Source of the DNA: Botryosphaeria dothidea
Taxonomy: Eukaryota; Ascomycota; Dothideomycetes; Botryosphaeriales; Botryosphaeriaceae
Direction of reading: 5' to 3'
Assembly (NCBI GenBank): GCA_011503125.2
Contig: WWBZ02000033.1
Coordinates: 4,216,001-4,280,000, forward strand
Length of the DNA stretch: 64,000 nucleotides
Part shown: positions 1 to 12,126 of the stretch, piece after piece
Layout of the letters: each line of letters begins with the position of its first letter
How positions within the stretch are numbered: position 1 is the stretch's first letter
Made by a program: the position numbers and the translations under genes
Notes under the pieces: generated by a model
What the model was told of the DNA's origin: nothing
The model's input: only the letters and a program-made list of their open reading frames with translations
Database searches by the model: none

Positions 1-301
1 AGACGGCAGTCCCATTCGCGAGCTCTTGCATAGGGGCTAAATGGGCTGGCCCCACCCACGAAAATCTGACAGCCTCAATTCCAGCTGCCATCCCTCTCTT
101 ACACAAGCTCCGCACTGATTTTCTCATATCCTGGATCCTATGATTCATTAGCACTGGCCATGTCTGAAAGTTCATGGGTCGCGATCCTGACAGCTGTGCT
201 GGCAGCGATAGTGGTCATGGGCGTCATCACAGATTCACGCATCTGACAGGGAAAAAAAAAAAAAAAACCGAGATGACCTCAGTAGCGTAACGACTTTCAG
301 G

Positions 302-3300
302 CTCCACATTGTTGGCGGACAGGGTTGGGACCCTTCACAGATAGATGAGGCGGAGGTCCGACGGCTTGTCCGGGAGGCGTTCAACGTGGATTCCGACGCC
401 GAGATACGCGTCAAGTCACTCGCTGGTCATCCCTTCAGAAAGGCAGCCGTCGCGACATTAAACTTCTCTAAAACCCCGCAGAGAATCGCACAGGCTGCCG
501 AATCACGTCAAGATTTTAACGAGACTTTTGGCGATTTGTCTCTGGATCTCGATATACATTTCCACGGATTCACACCCCTGCATTCTCGGGCGGATTCCCG
601 GACAGCTTGCGAGTAAAATGCCATAGCATTGCATTGGTCCGAGCAAGTCACTGATAGGATTTAGCATTGTTGCATTATCTGGTCTTAATGGTCACGCTTT
701 TGGATCCTTCAAGCAAAAAGGTGGTCGCTTCATGTGGCTTCGCGATGATCTTCCTATTTCTATGCCAGACGCACAAGTGTTTATTTACGGGTATGACACC
801 AAACTTCCAGGCGGTAGCTCATTTCAGAGTCTGGAAGATCTTGGTCTGGCATTTAAAAACACTCTCATTTCACTGGTGAGAGAAAATAAGGTATGTAACC
901 ATTAGTGTGCTTGATCAGTCATATTTCTGCGTCTGTCTGACACAACATAGACCGGCTTTCTGAAGCCTCTGATACTACTTGGTCACAGCCTGGATGGCTT
1001 AGTTCTCAAAGATGTTTGTTTGATGACACCGAAAATAGCTTCCCTCAATGCTCATGAGTTCCAGGCCTTGTGCCAAACGGCTGCAAATCAGACTCCCGTC
1101 GACAAAGCGGTTTTGAAGTCCCTACGCGGTATTCTGTTCTTCGGAACACCAAACCAAGGAATGGATATCAAATCTTTGATCCCAATGGTTGAGAGCCAGG
1201 CGAACGAGGATTTTCTTCGGTCACTTGCTACCGATTCCGCCGATCTCCGCCGACAAGCACAGCAATGGTCCAAAGCCGTCGACATACCACATTCGGATAC
1301 CCTTCCTCACAGACTGGAAATAATTTCATACTACGAGACTTCTACTTCTCCGACTGCTTCGAGGGCTGGCGACATTTGGAGAATGGCTGGCCCTCCGGCA
1401 AAATTGGTGGACAGGTCTTCAGCAACTCACGGTCGCCCGTGGGAGAGAAATGAGCGGTTTGTCCAGCGAATTGATCGAGACCATTCAGAGCTTGTCAAAT
1501 TTCGCAATCGTAACGACACTACCTATATCAGTCATGTCTTGCCCCGATTGCAAGCTATTGTGTACGAGACAGAGACTAGTTAGTGTTGTCCCCCGGATTA
1601 AGAGGCTTCACATGGCTGACTTCTACAGCCGTTCATGATTTATCTTTGACGAAGGAACAGAAAGGTAGGTAACCAATTATTCGAGCACTGTTCATCTGCT
1701 TTCTTGCTCTGTCTTATCTTGCTCAACCAGCCGTTCGGTCGCCAGATACTACGTGGCACACGAGCAAATGATACTGCTACAAGCACCTGATGCCTGGGGC
1801 CTTGAGTGATCGTTTGAATGTGGACGTTTCGTGCCACTTCATACGCTCACGTGCGGACGAATGTCCCAACACCCTCAGAACTTCCTGAGTTAAATAGCCG
1901 TTGAAAAGTTGTGTGAATACCTTATGGCTGGTTTGAGCAAGATAGCAAGATATTAAGTAGGACTTGGGAATTGGACTTCCTCTTCCATGATACTGACGTT
2001 TTGCAGATTGCCTTTCATCTCTGAACTTTCCGGAAAGGACTGTCCGACAAGACCAAATTGCATCAGGAAGTCAAAACACCTGCAACTGGATTTTGAAACA
2101 TCAAACGCATTTGTCATGGCTTCAAGAAGAACCTGGATTTCTTTGGCTGGAGGGGCATCCAGGCTCCGGGAAATCAACCATTACGAAGTATGCGCTTGAA
2201 AAGATGAGTAGCAGCATATCCAATCGGGCTATCACGATGTCACATTTCTTCCACGGACGAGGCTCGGAAATCCAACAATCTCCACTTGGCCTTTTTCGCG
2301 CCCTCGCATACCAGCTTTTAAAAAGTGCGCCCATTCATCTAACCCAAGCCATCGGAAAACTCAGAGAAGTGGGTGGCCAGCTGTTGGAAATATAGTCTCA
2401 GAATGCTCCGAATTAGGTTTAGCGTCAAATAGTCTATATAGCAGGCACCCTCTCATACCCCTCTCATGAGACATGCCAACAATCCAGACAATAATCAAAT
2501 CAACTCAATTTCCAACACCAGCCTACATGGCAGATGGAATGGCTTCGTTCGTTCTTGGAAAAGCACATCTGCCAAGCTTGCACGACGCAGCCTATCTTTA
2601 TATTCATTGACGCCCTCGACGAATGCGTGATCGAAGCCAGAGAAAACGTGGCAAATTTTCTGACTGACACCATTCATGGCAGCACAGGAGCTTGCCTGAA
2701 GATCTTTGTCTCATGTAGACGCCACCCATACCTTTTCACTAAAGGTTCCAAAGTGAACATGGAAAGCAATAACAAGAAAGATCTTGCTACCTTTGTCAAG
2801 TCAAGGCTGCAAGCGCTACCAGATTGGAAGAGATCTATAGCAAGCCAAATTATCGAGAATGCGAGAGGGAGCTTTCAGTGGGCCGGAATCGTCACGAACA
2901 AAGCGATCAGTTTACACCAGGCAGGACGTACAGTAAACCAGATACGAGAAATGATCAACACCATCCCAAAAGACATCTCCGAGCTCTACGATAGCCTGTT
3001 ACGGGACTTGAACAACGACGACAAACAACCAGCACATCGACTCTTTCTATGGGTGTGTTTCGCTCGGGAGCTTCTTACCATTCGTCACTTACAATATGCA
3101 CTTATGCTGTCACTAAATATGAAAGAAAAGTGCATCAAGGGCATTTGCCAGAGGACGGACTTCAGGACAGAGCTGCCTGACATGGTCAACATGATCGTTT
3201 ATTTGTCGAGAGGACTCATAGAGATCTTCCCGAGACGTAAACAGATCTTCGGCAGATTCTCTCGTAGCGATTCCGACGCACCCTTACAGCATAGGTGGTA

Positions 3301-4150
3301 CTCCGGCGTACAGTTCATACACCAGACTGTCGTGGACTATCTTCTACAGACCGGGCTGCCTTGGCTGGAACAAAATCAACAAATCAGAACCGAAGCTTCC
3401 GGAGGCCATTACCACCATTTCATAGCAAAATCATGTCGCCGTCTTGTCGAAATGGACGATTACACTACTCCTACCGGTTTGCTCAACAAGCTTAACTTTA
3501 TGCGGTCGGACGCCGGTTACCTTGGCCGATGTATAGAAAGGCATTTAGAATATCACGTATCTAAATTCGAAGACGAGGAAGTAGATATGGTTGAACTTTT
3601 AAGACTGTTGGGCTGGCCACACAACAAATCCCGCCTTGCCTATATTCCTATGCCTTGGGGCAAAGGGTTCAAGGACGGCCAAAAGTTCATATTTTGGGAG
3701 GAATTTTTGGAGCCCCCTCTGAAATGCCAAACGAACTCTCTTACGCTCAGAAACGACAGCTATCTGTATCATCCCTCACTTCTACACTTCTTATCTGGCA
3801 TGGGTTTTGCTAAACCCGTAAAGTCGATGGTGGAAAACAAACTAAGCGAGCTGAACGACGCCTTTCTCTTGGATGGATCGTTTGATGCTACGCTTCCCCA
3901 CCCGGATGGCAATGACAAGCTTCAGCGTCTGTTGGTTGACGGATATTATAATCCAAACTTACTGGCAATACCCACAGCTGAAACGGCGCTCCACTTGGCA
4001 GTTGTTAAGAGCCGCATTCCCGTCTTCTTGAAGCTTTTGAAGTCTCCTTTGATTGATCCAAATATTCAAGATTGCAGAGGTCTAACGCCGCCTCACCTGA
4101 CCCAGACCGTTTTTCACAATGAGAAAGTACGCCAGCGGATGGTGGAGTGA
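302..4150 (+). CDS. NACHT-ankyrin STAND protein with N-terminal alpha/beta-hydrolase domain (ends at premature in-frame TGA)
   Basis: Six exons join in phase: about 302-612, 665-890, 951-1578, 1629-1664, 2007-2368 and 2522 onward. Order of domains: a short N-terminal domain (LHIVGGQGWDP onward), a hydrolase-like domain (ALSGLNGHAFGSF, MWLRDDLP, IYGYDTK, nucleophile elbow GHSLDG), a NACHT ATPase (Walker A GHPGSGKST near 2160, Walker B IFIDALDE near 2610) and ankyrin repeats from about 3970. Fungal proteins of this plan are NLR-like signalling ATPases linked to incompatibility and defence; that role is inferred. The intron at 1665-2006 is long (342 nt). The last intron (2369-2521) is the least certain. 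A TGA at 4148-4150 stops the frame inside the ankyrin block. The true start codon is unresolved: an ATG at 160 opens a short membrane-like peptide but cannot be spliced in phase. Confidence 0.8.
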
Positions 4151-4648
4151 CTTCTCCAGAGCCCTGGGATCAAAGTGGATTTGCAAGATCATGACGGCAG
4201 GACTCCGTTCTTTCACGCAGCCGAGCGTGGGCACGTGGAGGACTTGCAAATGTTACTCGATGCTGCTGGAGATAACCTCGATATCCGCGACAAAGACAAA
4301 CAAGGGTTTACTGCTCTCTCAGTTGCAGTTGCACGGGGTAATACTGTTGCCGTTGAGGTGATCATCAATTCTGGAAAGTGCAGCCAGGAAGATTTGCAGC
4401 TTGCTTACGACACCTCTCCACACCGGCAAGAAGATCTGTCAACAAGCGGCTCTTACATGAAGAGCGAGAGAAGGCGAGCTCTGCTCGCACGAATTCAAGA
4501 GCTCCCAGATGGGATTCGCCGAGAAGCGGTACGAGTATCAGAAATGCAGAAGTGTCGGCGACTTCTGCTTGAGGCACACCCTTCTCCTCAGGCAGAAGCT
4601 TCCCTTGACGGAGAGCAGGGCGATACACTCAGTAAATGGTTTGACTAG
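4151..4648 (+). pseudogene. Ankyrin-repeat tail of the NACHT protein, cut off by the TGA at 4148
   Basis: The frame of the upstream NACHT gene continues unchanged after the TGA: LLQSPGIKVDLQDHDGRTP, then FFHAAERGHVEDLQMLLDAA and a further ankyrin unit ending in ALSVAVARGNTVAVEVI. Residues such as GRTPFFHAAERGH match the ankyrin TPLHxAAxxGH consensus. The tail ends with a charged helix and a natural stop at 4648. A 33-nt GT-AG stretch (4127-4159) would remove the stop in frame, but it is shorter than any normal fungal intron. The simplest reading is a nonsense mutation, leaving this segment untranslated unless it is read through. Confidence 0.7.
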
Positions 4649-5518
4649 GTCACACATCAATTGACATCAGACGTGTGGAATGTGTGTCGAGGGTCACCAG
4701 CGAAAATGCCGAAACTTTACACTCTATCATGAGACGAGTCCGGGTGCGCAGGTCAGGAACATGGGTGAAGGAATCTTGTGCGGCGTGAAGTGGTTCAAAC
4801 TCCATGCATTGTACGTAGGCCTAATATGTGTCTTTTAGTGTCTGTAACTCAGCATGCTTTGCAATATTTGCTGTTCGCTGTCAAAATATTAAAAGGTGTT
4901 CCAAATATAGAATCTACCCAATTAGAATTGGAACGCTCCGCTAAGGTTCCCCAGTTTGTGGCCCCCAAAGCCCGTGCTACAGGAAGCTGTGTATGTGAAG
5001 AGTTTGTGGCATGCACAAATAGCGGCAAGTACCATATTTCATGCCATGAAGTTGAAGCATTAAACAGAAACCAAGTATCGTACCTGCAGCGAAGCCATCT
5101 AGTCGCATACCTCCAATCCCTGCATTGTGTAGCATTTTGGTTCGGCCTTTCTCTGGGTCCCATGTTGGCAATCGTGTTGAGCGCAGATCATTACCCCTCT
5201 ACGACGCTCCGAATAGCCGAGATCCACACCGTGGCTTGAATATCGGCCGTGTCTCCATACTTGTGGCTGATTTCAGGTCATTGTTCCTGGTGAGGCTGTG
5301 TCTTGAGACTAATCTTCACCAGCTTATTTGTCTTCCAGTTAGACTTCGTTCCTGCACACACGCCCGGACCACCAATACCATAAGCCAGTACTTCTTCTGG
5401 ATTCGCGATCAACGTGCAATGACTGAAACGGGAAGGAAAAGAGCATCTCAGTCCCGCACTTTCGCCCCACGTCACATTATCGGTAACCCTGACCGTGGAA
5501 TGTTGTATAAATGGAGGC
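4649..5518. other. Intergenic, no gene supported
   Basis: An open stretch of about 150 codons lies at 4778-5239 on the plus strand. It has no ATG at its head, no recognisable domain and no splice support. I see no repeat or RNA gene here. Confidence 0.4.
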
Positions 5519-6019
5519 ATGATCCCCGTAGCGTCGAATCCAAATCAACAACGGTCTCACCATTTTGAACTACACACCATCAACCAACCAGCGAAACGCT
5601 CTTTCCGCCTCAACGGCTCCGCAAGAACGGACCTCCAAAGCATCAACGACATAGACTGGAGCGCCCACTTTGTCGAAGACGTCACATACAAGGACACTCG
5701 CGACAATATATTCCTGGACGAAGCACACGGGCGGAACAAGTCGGTAACACGCTTAAGCTGTGCGTTCGACGCCACCGCCGGCTACAACGAGTGCAACAAT
5801 TCATTCTCCGCCACAAATCGAGCCTTACATGACTCGGGCACGTTGAGCGTGCACGTGCGGCAAACAGACTATCACCTGCACCAGGACTACTGGCGCCTAA
5901 TGTACGTTGAGGAGCGCGCGAGAAGGATGAAGGAGGGGATGGCCGCAGCGGTGGTTGCCTGCCTGGAGGGGGTCACGAGTTGCATAGTAGCGTGCTTCTG
6001 TTGCTGCTGTGATTCATGA
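5519..6019 (+). CDS. Small hypothetical protein with Cys-rich C-terminus
   Basis: Single exon from ATG 5519 (MIPVASNPNQQ), 166 residues. The frame stays open a little upstream (VECCINGG), but that part has no ATG. The body is polar and acidic (NDIDWSAHFVEDVTYKDTRD, YNECNNSFSATNRALHDS) without a signal peptide. The last 25 residues turn hydrophobic and Cys-rich: AAAVVACLEGVTSC, then IVACFCCCCDS. Such a tail could be S-acylated or bind metal; both are guesses. I do not recognise the family. An extra 5' exon cannot be excluded. Confidence 0.5.
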   Translation: MIPVASNPNQQRSHHFELHTINQPAKRSFRLNGSARTDLQSINDIDWSAHFVEDVTYKDTRDNIFLDEAHGRNKSVTRLSCAFDATAGYNECNNSFSATNRALHDSGTLSVHVRQTDYHLHQDYWRLMYVEERARRMKEGMAAAVVACLEGVTSCIVACFCCCCDS

Positions 6020-6423
6020 TGGAAGGAACCGTAGGCCGGTCGGATTGATGCAGGAACGAATTAATGGTGGTGTTTTCGGGGATTGTTGGCAAGATGTTTT
6101 CCAAATCTTTTTCGCAGTCGCGAAAAAGCGCTGCAATTTCTTTACGCATGTTTCTGGCTTCTCCATTGATGGAGTACTTTCAATGTTTTCCACTGATTTG
6201 AGGCGAATCATAATGCTCGTGATCCTCGTCATTTGCCGTGCCCAGCCACACGCGCTGCAAGAGTACCCGGCGGGCTGCGTTCTGTGCGGCACAGCCAGGC
6301 AACTGCAAGGCAGCAGCCGGACTGCATAAATGTCTCGTGAGGGGCTTCAAATTTTGCATTTCCCCATACAAATCGACTGGGTCCAATTTATCAAGCCCAC
6401 AGGCCATTGAACGCATTGCTATC

Positions 6424-7458
6424 ATGTGTCACCATCCGCGCGACTCAAGCATCAAGGCTTTGACAGTCATCCGCAGCAAGTCGCGCTCCGTTAAAAGAGG
6501 CCGTCCCCAATCCGACGATCAGGAAAGAACCCATAATCAACAGCAATGCTGTCTCCTCAATTTACCCGCGGAGCTTCGTTTACAGATATGGGAATACATC
6601 GCACCGTATAATAAGGCAATTCGGATCTATGGCAGTGGGCTGACAGTACGCTGTTTCATATGCGAGGGACCTATGTTCGAATCAGTGCAAAAACTGCCCA
6701 AGTGGCCCAGGGATCCTCTTCATCGAGGAGATCCGTGTGCGAATTGTGGCCGGAGTAGTTCAGGAAGATACTTGCCCGAAACGCCTCCAGAAGCGTCAAA
6801 AGAAGGATGGAGAGGATTCCCCACGCTATTGGTCCTATGCCGATTGATGTGAGTACTCGGCTTCCCATTCTGCCTAGAGATTGGCTCACCATACACCAGC
6901 CATCACGAAATCGCATATCTTATATACAACAGGAACTTGTTCCAGTTTGGAGATGCTCCAGCGTCTTACCGCTGCTGCTTCCTGTTGTCAAACGTCGGAC
7001 AGGATTTGCTCAAGTTCTGCCATTCCATCTCCTCCCGCAACTTCGATCAGCTTCGCCATCTTGCATGGAAGGCTCGATTTTTCAGTCAGGACAAGATTGA
7101 TTGGCAATGCGCAGAAAGGGAATCTCAGCGCGTTGCAAGGCTCCTGCTTGAAATGCCCAATCTCCATTCGTTCCAAATGCTGGTTTACAGAGACACTGAG
7201 GTATATGGCGAAATCAGAAACCAACCTCCGACCGGTTGGCTCTGGGATGGCGCGGATGTTAGTGCAGCTGCAGTGGTGGAATTCCTTGAGCCCTTTGACC
7301 GGAGAGATGGCCATGGAAAATGGGTGTTGTATGTTCCTCGAAACATCCAGAAGTCGGTGGAACTTGCATTGAAGGAGCGGAAAAATGCGTTTAGGGAAGG
7401 TGTTGAAACTGTGAGATTGGTGCCTGGATTTACACCCCAGACGAAAAAAGAAAGTTGA
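6424..7458 (+). CDS. 2EXR/DUF7730-like (F-box-like) protein
   Basis: Two exons, 6424-6848 and 6900-7458, separated by a 51-nt intron (GTGAGT...CCAG) that restores the phrase RLIHHEIAYLIYNRNLFQFG; 327 residues. After a basic, disordered N-terminus (RSKSRSVKRGRPQS) comes LLNLPAELRLQIWEYIAPY, the hallmark of the fungal 2EXR/DUF7730 group, which resembles an F-box start. The segment LIYNRNLFQFGDAP matches the usual Y-x-x-N-x-F core. Two CxxC pairs (CFICEG, CANCGR) lie between, which is not standard for the family. Members are numerous in ascomycetes and uncharacterised; a role as an adaptor is inferred only. Confidence 0.75.
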
Positions 7459-8139
7459 ATAGCAGGCTCTCCGCAAGGATTTCACTACTACAACAATGCT
7501 ATGGCGCATCAATTCCTCCACCCGACTGCCCTAATTATTGGCACAAGAAAGTGAAAGTTAACAGAACACACTGTATCGAAGCCAGCTTGAGCGCATCAAT
7601 GTCGTGTGAAAGGCTTCAATTTTTGAAGCTCTTCATACGGAGCGGGAAAGCTGCCTTGCACCCGGGAGCGAATGACAAGTTCAGGCACTCCTCGACAAAG
7701 AGCTCGTCCATGAGCATGGCGTCGCTATCGTAGACCACAGTCTAGAGGGAGTTTGATGAAGGTGGGCGGGATGATGGAGAGTTGAGGTGATTTAGCTGCC
7801 TACCGGCTAGTCTGAATTACAATAGCCATACATCAAAGCTGCTGATCACGTTTGACGCATCTACGCTACTGTAAAAGAAGAATGGCTGCAAGCTGTTCAT
7901 CGAGTCCGGGACAGTGTGGGGAAGGGAAGTTGGCAGCGGTTGGTGGGCTGTTCTGATTGGCCAAAGCTAAAAGCGTCTGCGGCGTAGATACGGCCCGAGT
8001 GCTACGCCGCAATGGGTGCGGTTCCGTCTTGTAAGTGGGTTCAAGAGGCCGCCCGTTTCCCGTCTTCATCTGCCTTTGCACTGCGCCGTCTCGTCCGCGA
8101 CCCGGCTCTCCCGAACTCGCCCCCTCCCGCTTTTGCGCC
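7459..8139. other. Intergenic
   Basis: No coding frame with support. The 3' part is GC- and pyrimidine-rich (about 8080-8130), fitting the leader of the next gene. Confidence 0.4.
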
Positions 8140-9478
8140 ATGCAGCTCTTACAACTTCCTCTGGATGTCTTCCGAGCCCTTCTCCAGGCTATCGTGCAAG
8201 AATTAGGACTATTGGAGTCGGTAAGACTCCGTCTTGTTAGCCGTATGTTCTTTCACTGCCTCTCTATAACCTGCGTTCTGATTGTGGATAGGTGCTTTTG
8301 TGGATGAGATTCTCGATGCTATCCTTGTGACCAGGCTCATCGATAGAGATGTGAGAAAAGCTAGGTTCCGTGATAACCTCGATTTACGCGCTCGATGGGT
8401 TTCCCAGCGCCTCCGCGACAAAGCGGATTCTCGCCCTTACGTTATGATGCTACGCGAGACCATCCAAATGCTCGTGCAGCACTCCGGGACCCACCACCAG
8501 CGTGACGCCGCCCATATCAAAATGTTGGAGTATAGCGCTTGCTCTTGCTTAGCCGCACACTGGGCCGGGAGCGTATTCTGGCTCTTGTCCGAAGACTCAT
8601 TTTTTTTAGAGTTTGGAAAGGCCTACGAAGGCGGTATACCTGCCAACTGTCTCGCAGTGGCAGCGTGGATCGGGGACGTGTCGCTGATCGAGTCTTTCGA
8701 TGCCGTCGGATTGATTCCTTACAACCTCTTCGGATGGCCGATATGCGCGGCAGCCGCCCGAGGTCACACTGAAATTGTGCAGTATCTTCTGGAGCGCGGT
8801 GCTCCGGGCGCCGGAGCCTGCGCAGAGAAGCTCTTTTCATGGACCATACATAAATCACCACTACGCATGGCAGTGTACATGGGTCGAGAGGATATCGTTC
8901 GTCTTTTATTAGAGCCAAGATATCATAACCACGATGCCATCCTTGACGAGAAGCAAGCTATCGCAGTTGCCGCGGGGAACGAGCAACTCGCGATCCTTGG
9001 CATCTTGCTAGACCATTACAGACACTACGATGATCCGGAAAAGCCTACGTTCGCGTCCGCCATTACCGAAGCCTTTCTAACGAGCTGCGAACGAGGCGCC
9101 TCCCGGTCGGCACAGATCCTTCTGCAGCTTGGGGCAGATATCAATGAGCCAGATGGAGGACCACGTACGTGTCTCCAGTTGGCTGCTAGATCTGGGAGCG
9201 CGCCAACGGTAAATCTGTTGCTTGACTGGGGTGCAAGACTGGAACCAGCAGACAGATACCCTCCTGCTTACCAACATAAGTGGTCTTTCAAATGGCCTTT
9301 GCCACCTGAACGACGGAAAAGAGATGCGTTGAAGGTGGCGCGTATTCGGGGCTTCACGACAGTAGCAAGGCTGATCGAGGAAAAGCTAGCCGAGAGAGAT
9401 TACAGAGCGAACAGGGGAGTCTCCGTGTTTCAGGGACAAGATGCGGCCGTACACTTTGAACACAGGGTGCTGAAATGA
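8140..9478 (+). CDS. Ankyrin-repeat protein with short N-terminal F-box-like helix
   Basis: Two exons, 8140-8242 and 8292-9478, with a 49-nt intron (GTATGT...GATAG) that joins LRLVSRAFVDEILDAILVT in frame; 429 residues. The N-terminus MQLLQLPLDVFRALLQ fits the LPxEVFxxIL start of fungal F-box/ankyrin proteins. Ankyrin units follow, for example CAAAARGHTEIVQYLLERGA, SPLRMAVYMGREDIVRLLLE and CLQLAARSGSAPTVNLLLDW. No signal peptide or membrane segment. Such proteins act as protein-binding scaffolds, sometimes in ubiquitin ligases; the partner is unknown. Confidence 0.85.
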
Positions 9479-9689
9479 GCCAAGCTGCTAATCGGGGGAC
9501 ACTGGAATCAATGCGGCTGTGTGAGCTACTGTAAAGCCAGTAAAATTTCAAATGGCGAAGTCTGTCATGCCAGTGGGAAAGTTTTGTATTGTGTCTGATC
9601 TATATACTTTAGGAGGCACGCCTATCGTTGCTTTATGCCATAGGAGATTCCCACATTTGACCGGTCTCCCTCGGCCGGCGATGCCGCCT

Positions 9690-11072
9690 CTAAGACTGGC
9701 CACGGCCTGGTGTAGTCTGTCCAACCCGCGGTCCAAGGGCCAGATACATGTGTGGTGCTGCAATTTGACTTTTCCAAAACGACGCGCTCTCGACCTTTGA
9801 GCCCTTAAAGTAGTCCTCGTGCCCAACCATCATCAAGTACGACTGATTGTTGTCTTTCTCGGCTAAGCTCAGAAATTTAGCCCTCTCCTTTCCAGTCAGA
9901 GTAAGAGTATGGATTTCGCCATTATGGTTCTTCGGTGTGCCCATGGCGTTGACCAAGGGAATGTTCTCTATGGTTTGCGAACCAAGAATGAACTTGGTTG
10001 ACGAAGGGTCTTTGGGAAGAACGCCAGATCTCTGTTCGTGTGTACGCACGCGAGCACAATCAGTCAGCAAAGCGAAGCGACGAGGGCGAAGTTTGGTACT
10101 TACCTGGGCCGCCTCAAAAACCAGCTTCCAAACCGGTACACTGTTCGCCTTAGCGTCGGGCTGCGGCTCTCCCTTTTCGTTGTACCTCATCCGGTCCTCC
10201 GACTTATACCGTTCGCGCGCGACAAAGGCCACTGTCTTCTCGTCCTTGCTCACCGCGAACTGCATTTCCATTATGTTTTTTGGTTTTTCTGGCTTTCCTG
10301 CCACCTCCTTAGACTTCGCGGTCCACGTTTTCCACACAGTGTCCGGGCCAAAGTCCTTGCCCAGGTCCAGCTTCTCGATCATGACAGGGCTGTGTTCAGG
10401 TCCCTTACCTTCGCTCGTCTGTATGATTTCGTAGTTCTTCAGCTGCTCCGAGTAGTCAACGTGGCGTTTATCGGGGTTGTTCGCGAAATCGACCAGTTCA
10501 CTCGCCGTCATCCTCGGGGTCGTCCCGGCCGCCTCGCCACCCTCTCCCTGAGGCTTCGCGTTGCCGCCCAGGTGGGCGGTATCACCGCCGCCGCTAACCC
10601 CTTCGTTGGACGGCTTTCCGCCCGTGTTGGAGCTTCCGGCGCCGTGATCCGAGCCGAGATGCACACTGCCGCCGCTGTCGGACGCGCCGTCGTCGCTCGA
10701 GCTGGACCACCCTGAGGTCGTCGGCTTGTTGTCGCTGCCCAGATGGACGCTCTCGCCGTCATCGCCGCCGCCGCCGCCGCCGAAGGACGACCCGCTCTCG
10801 CTCGAGCTGGACCATCCGGACGTCACACCGCCGCCGGATTTGCCGCCGCTGCCGCCGATGATGCCTGACCGGGGCAGCAGGAGGGTCCCGATGTCATGGG
10901 AGCGGTAGGCTGGTCGGTTTTGTTAGTGCTGGTTCGTTGCGTGTGGTGTGGTGCCTTTCGACTTACGATCGAGGGCGTCGCGACGGGTCTTGGGCAGGGC
11001 TCTGCTCGTGCTTGAGGGCAGGCTGCCGAGGACCGCGAGGCCGAGGAGGTATTGTTTGAGGGTTAGATGCAT
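9690..11072 (-). CDS. Secreted repeat-containing protein of unknown function
   Basis: Three exons on the minus strand: 11072-10967, 10909-10104 and 10031-9690, with introns of 57 and 72 nt; 417 residues. The N-terminus MHLTLKQYLLGLAVLGSLPS is a signal peptide, and KTRR just after it could be a Kex2 site. The next part is low-complexity with internal repeats: TSGWSSSS followed by SVHLGSD occurs twice, and a weaker third copy reads TAHLGGN. The C-terminal 250 residues look globular (MTASELVDFANNP, KDEKTVAFVARERY, MMVGHEDYFKGS). I do not recognise the fold. Signal peptide, repeats and processing site are compatible with a wall-associated or effector-like protein, but this is inference. Confidence 0.8.
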
Positions 11073-12126
11073 GTCGAATGCAGATTGAGGGACAAGGGGG
11101 GTTTTGTGATGGAAGTCGAAAGTTGATGTTGCTGTGGGATGTTGTAGGAGTAGGAGATTGTGTTGAGTGATGCTGCATCTTCACACCGTCTCTCATCGCT
11201 GTTTTATGTCATGAGAGCAGAGAGCGAAGGTGTACAATTACTGCGTGAGTCGGGCACGTTTGTTGGTGAAGTGGGTATCCAGATGCCGCGCCGCATCTCG
11301 TCCGATATGTGGCCACAACGCGTTGGTGGCACGGTTTGATAGCAACACTTTGAAATGAGCAGTGGGGCATTTCTAACGCTCAGCTGCCAGTAGAGTTTCA
11401 TCAAATATAGACCATTTAAATGGAGACAGTCTTGTTGGAGAGCTAACTTCAGTGTGGTTTCGCTGATCATTTCCAGATTCGGACGGCATGGGCAACGACT
11501 TAGCCGAAAGGGGCAACTAACGACTTGCACCGGCAACATGCTCCGAAAAATGCGAGTCGGACATGCAGCTGAAGAAATGCGTGTTGCTGTGGGTCCACCT
11601 GTTGTTTACGAAGTAGTTGATGTCCCACTGGTCGTCTGCATTGAAGCATGGTGAAGAGGTTTCTGTTGCTACCAAGCTTCGAATGACATGGTGTATTTCC
11701 AACACCACCTCAATATAGGTACTTTCAGGCAAGAAGGCGGTTATGGGTGGCCAATTAATCGTATTATTTGAATTTGGCCGACTTTAAGTCCATGCTGTGA
11801 CCCGGTGATATGGTCACTAAAGTATATGTGTGAGCAACACCACTGTTACAACCGAGTGGTTATAACTCGTAAGCCTTTTTAACGCGGCGAGGTGTGGCCC
11901 CGTCACAACCTGGTGCGGTCAAAGGTCAAGCCTGCGAATGATGCCCAAGTAAGTATCACTTTTGTGTATCAAGGTACGCATGAAAACTCCTCGCAATATG
12001 TAGGTCTAACAAGAAGAGCATACGCAGCTATTTAGAGCAATCAAACAATACATGCGAACCGGCGAGACTATAACAACCCAACGAAGGAATGGGCAAAACA
12101 TATTCACCCAAATTCTCGCCTTCCAA
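11073..12126. other. Intergenic between two minus-strand secreted-protein genes
   Basis: Short open frames on both strands, none with domain, codon or splice support. No repeat or RNA gene recognised. Confidence 0.4.

Noticed and set aside
160..246. Short peptide from ATG 160 with a membrane-like stretch, as first exon of the NACHT gene
   Set aside because: No GT in the needed phase joins it to the exon at 302.
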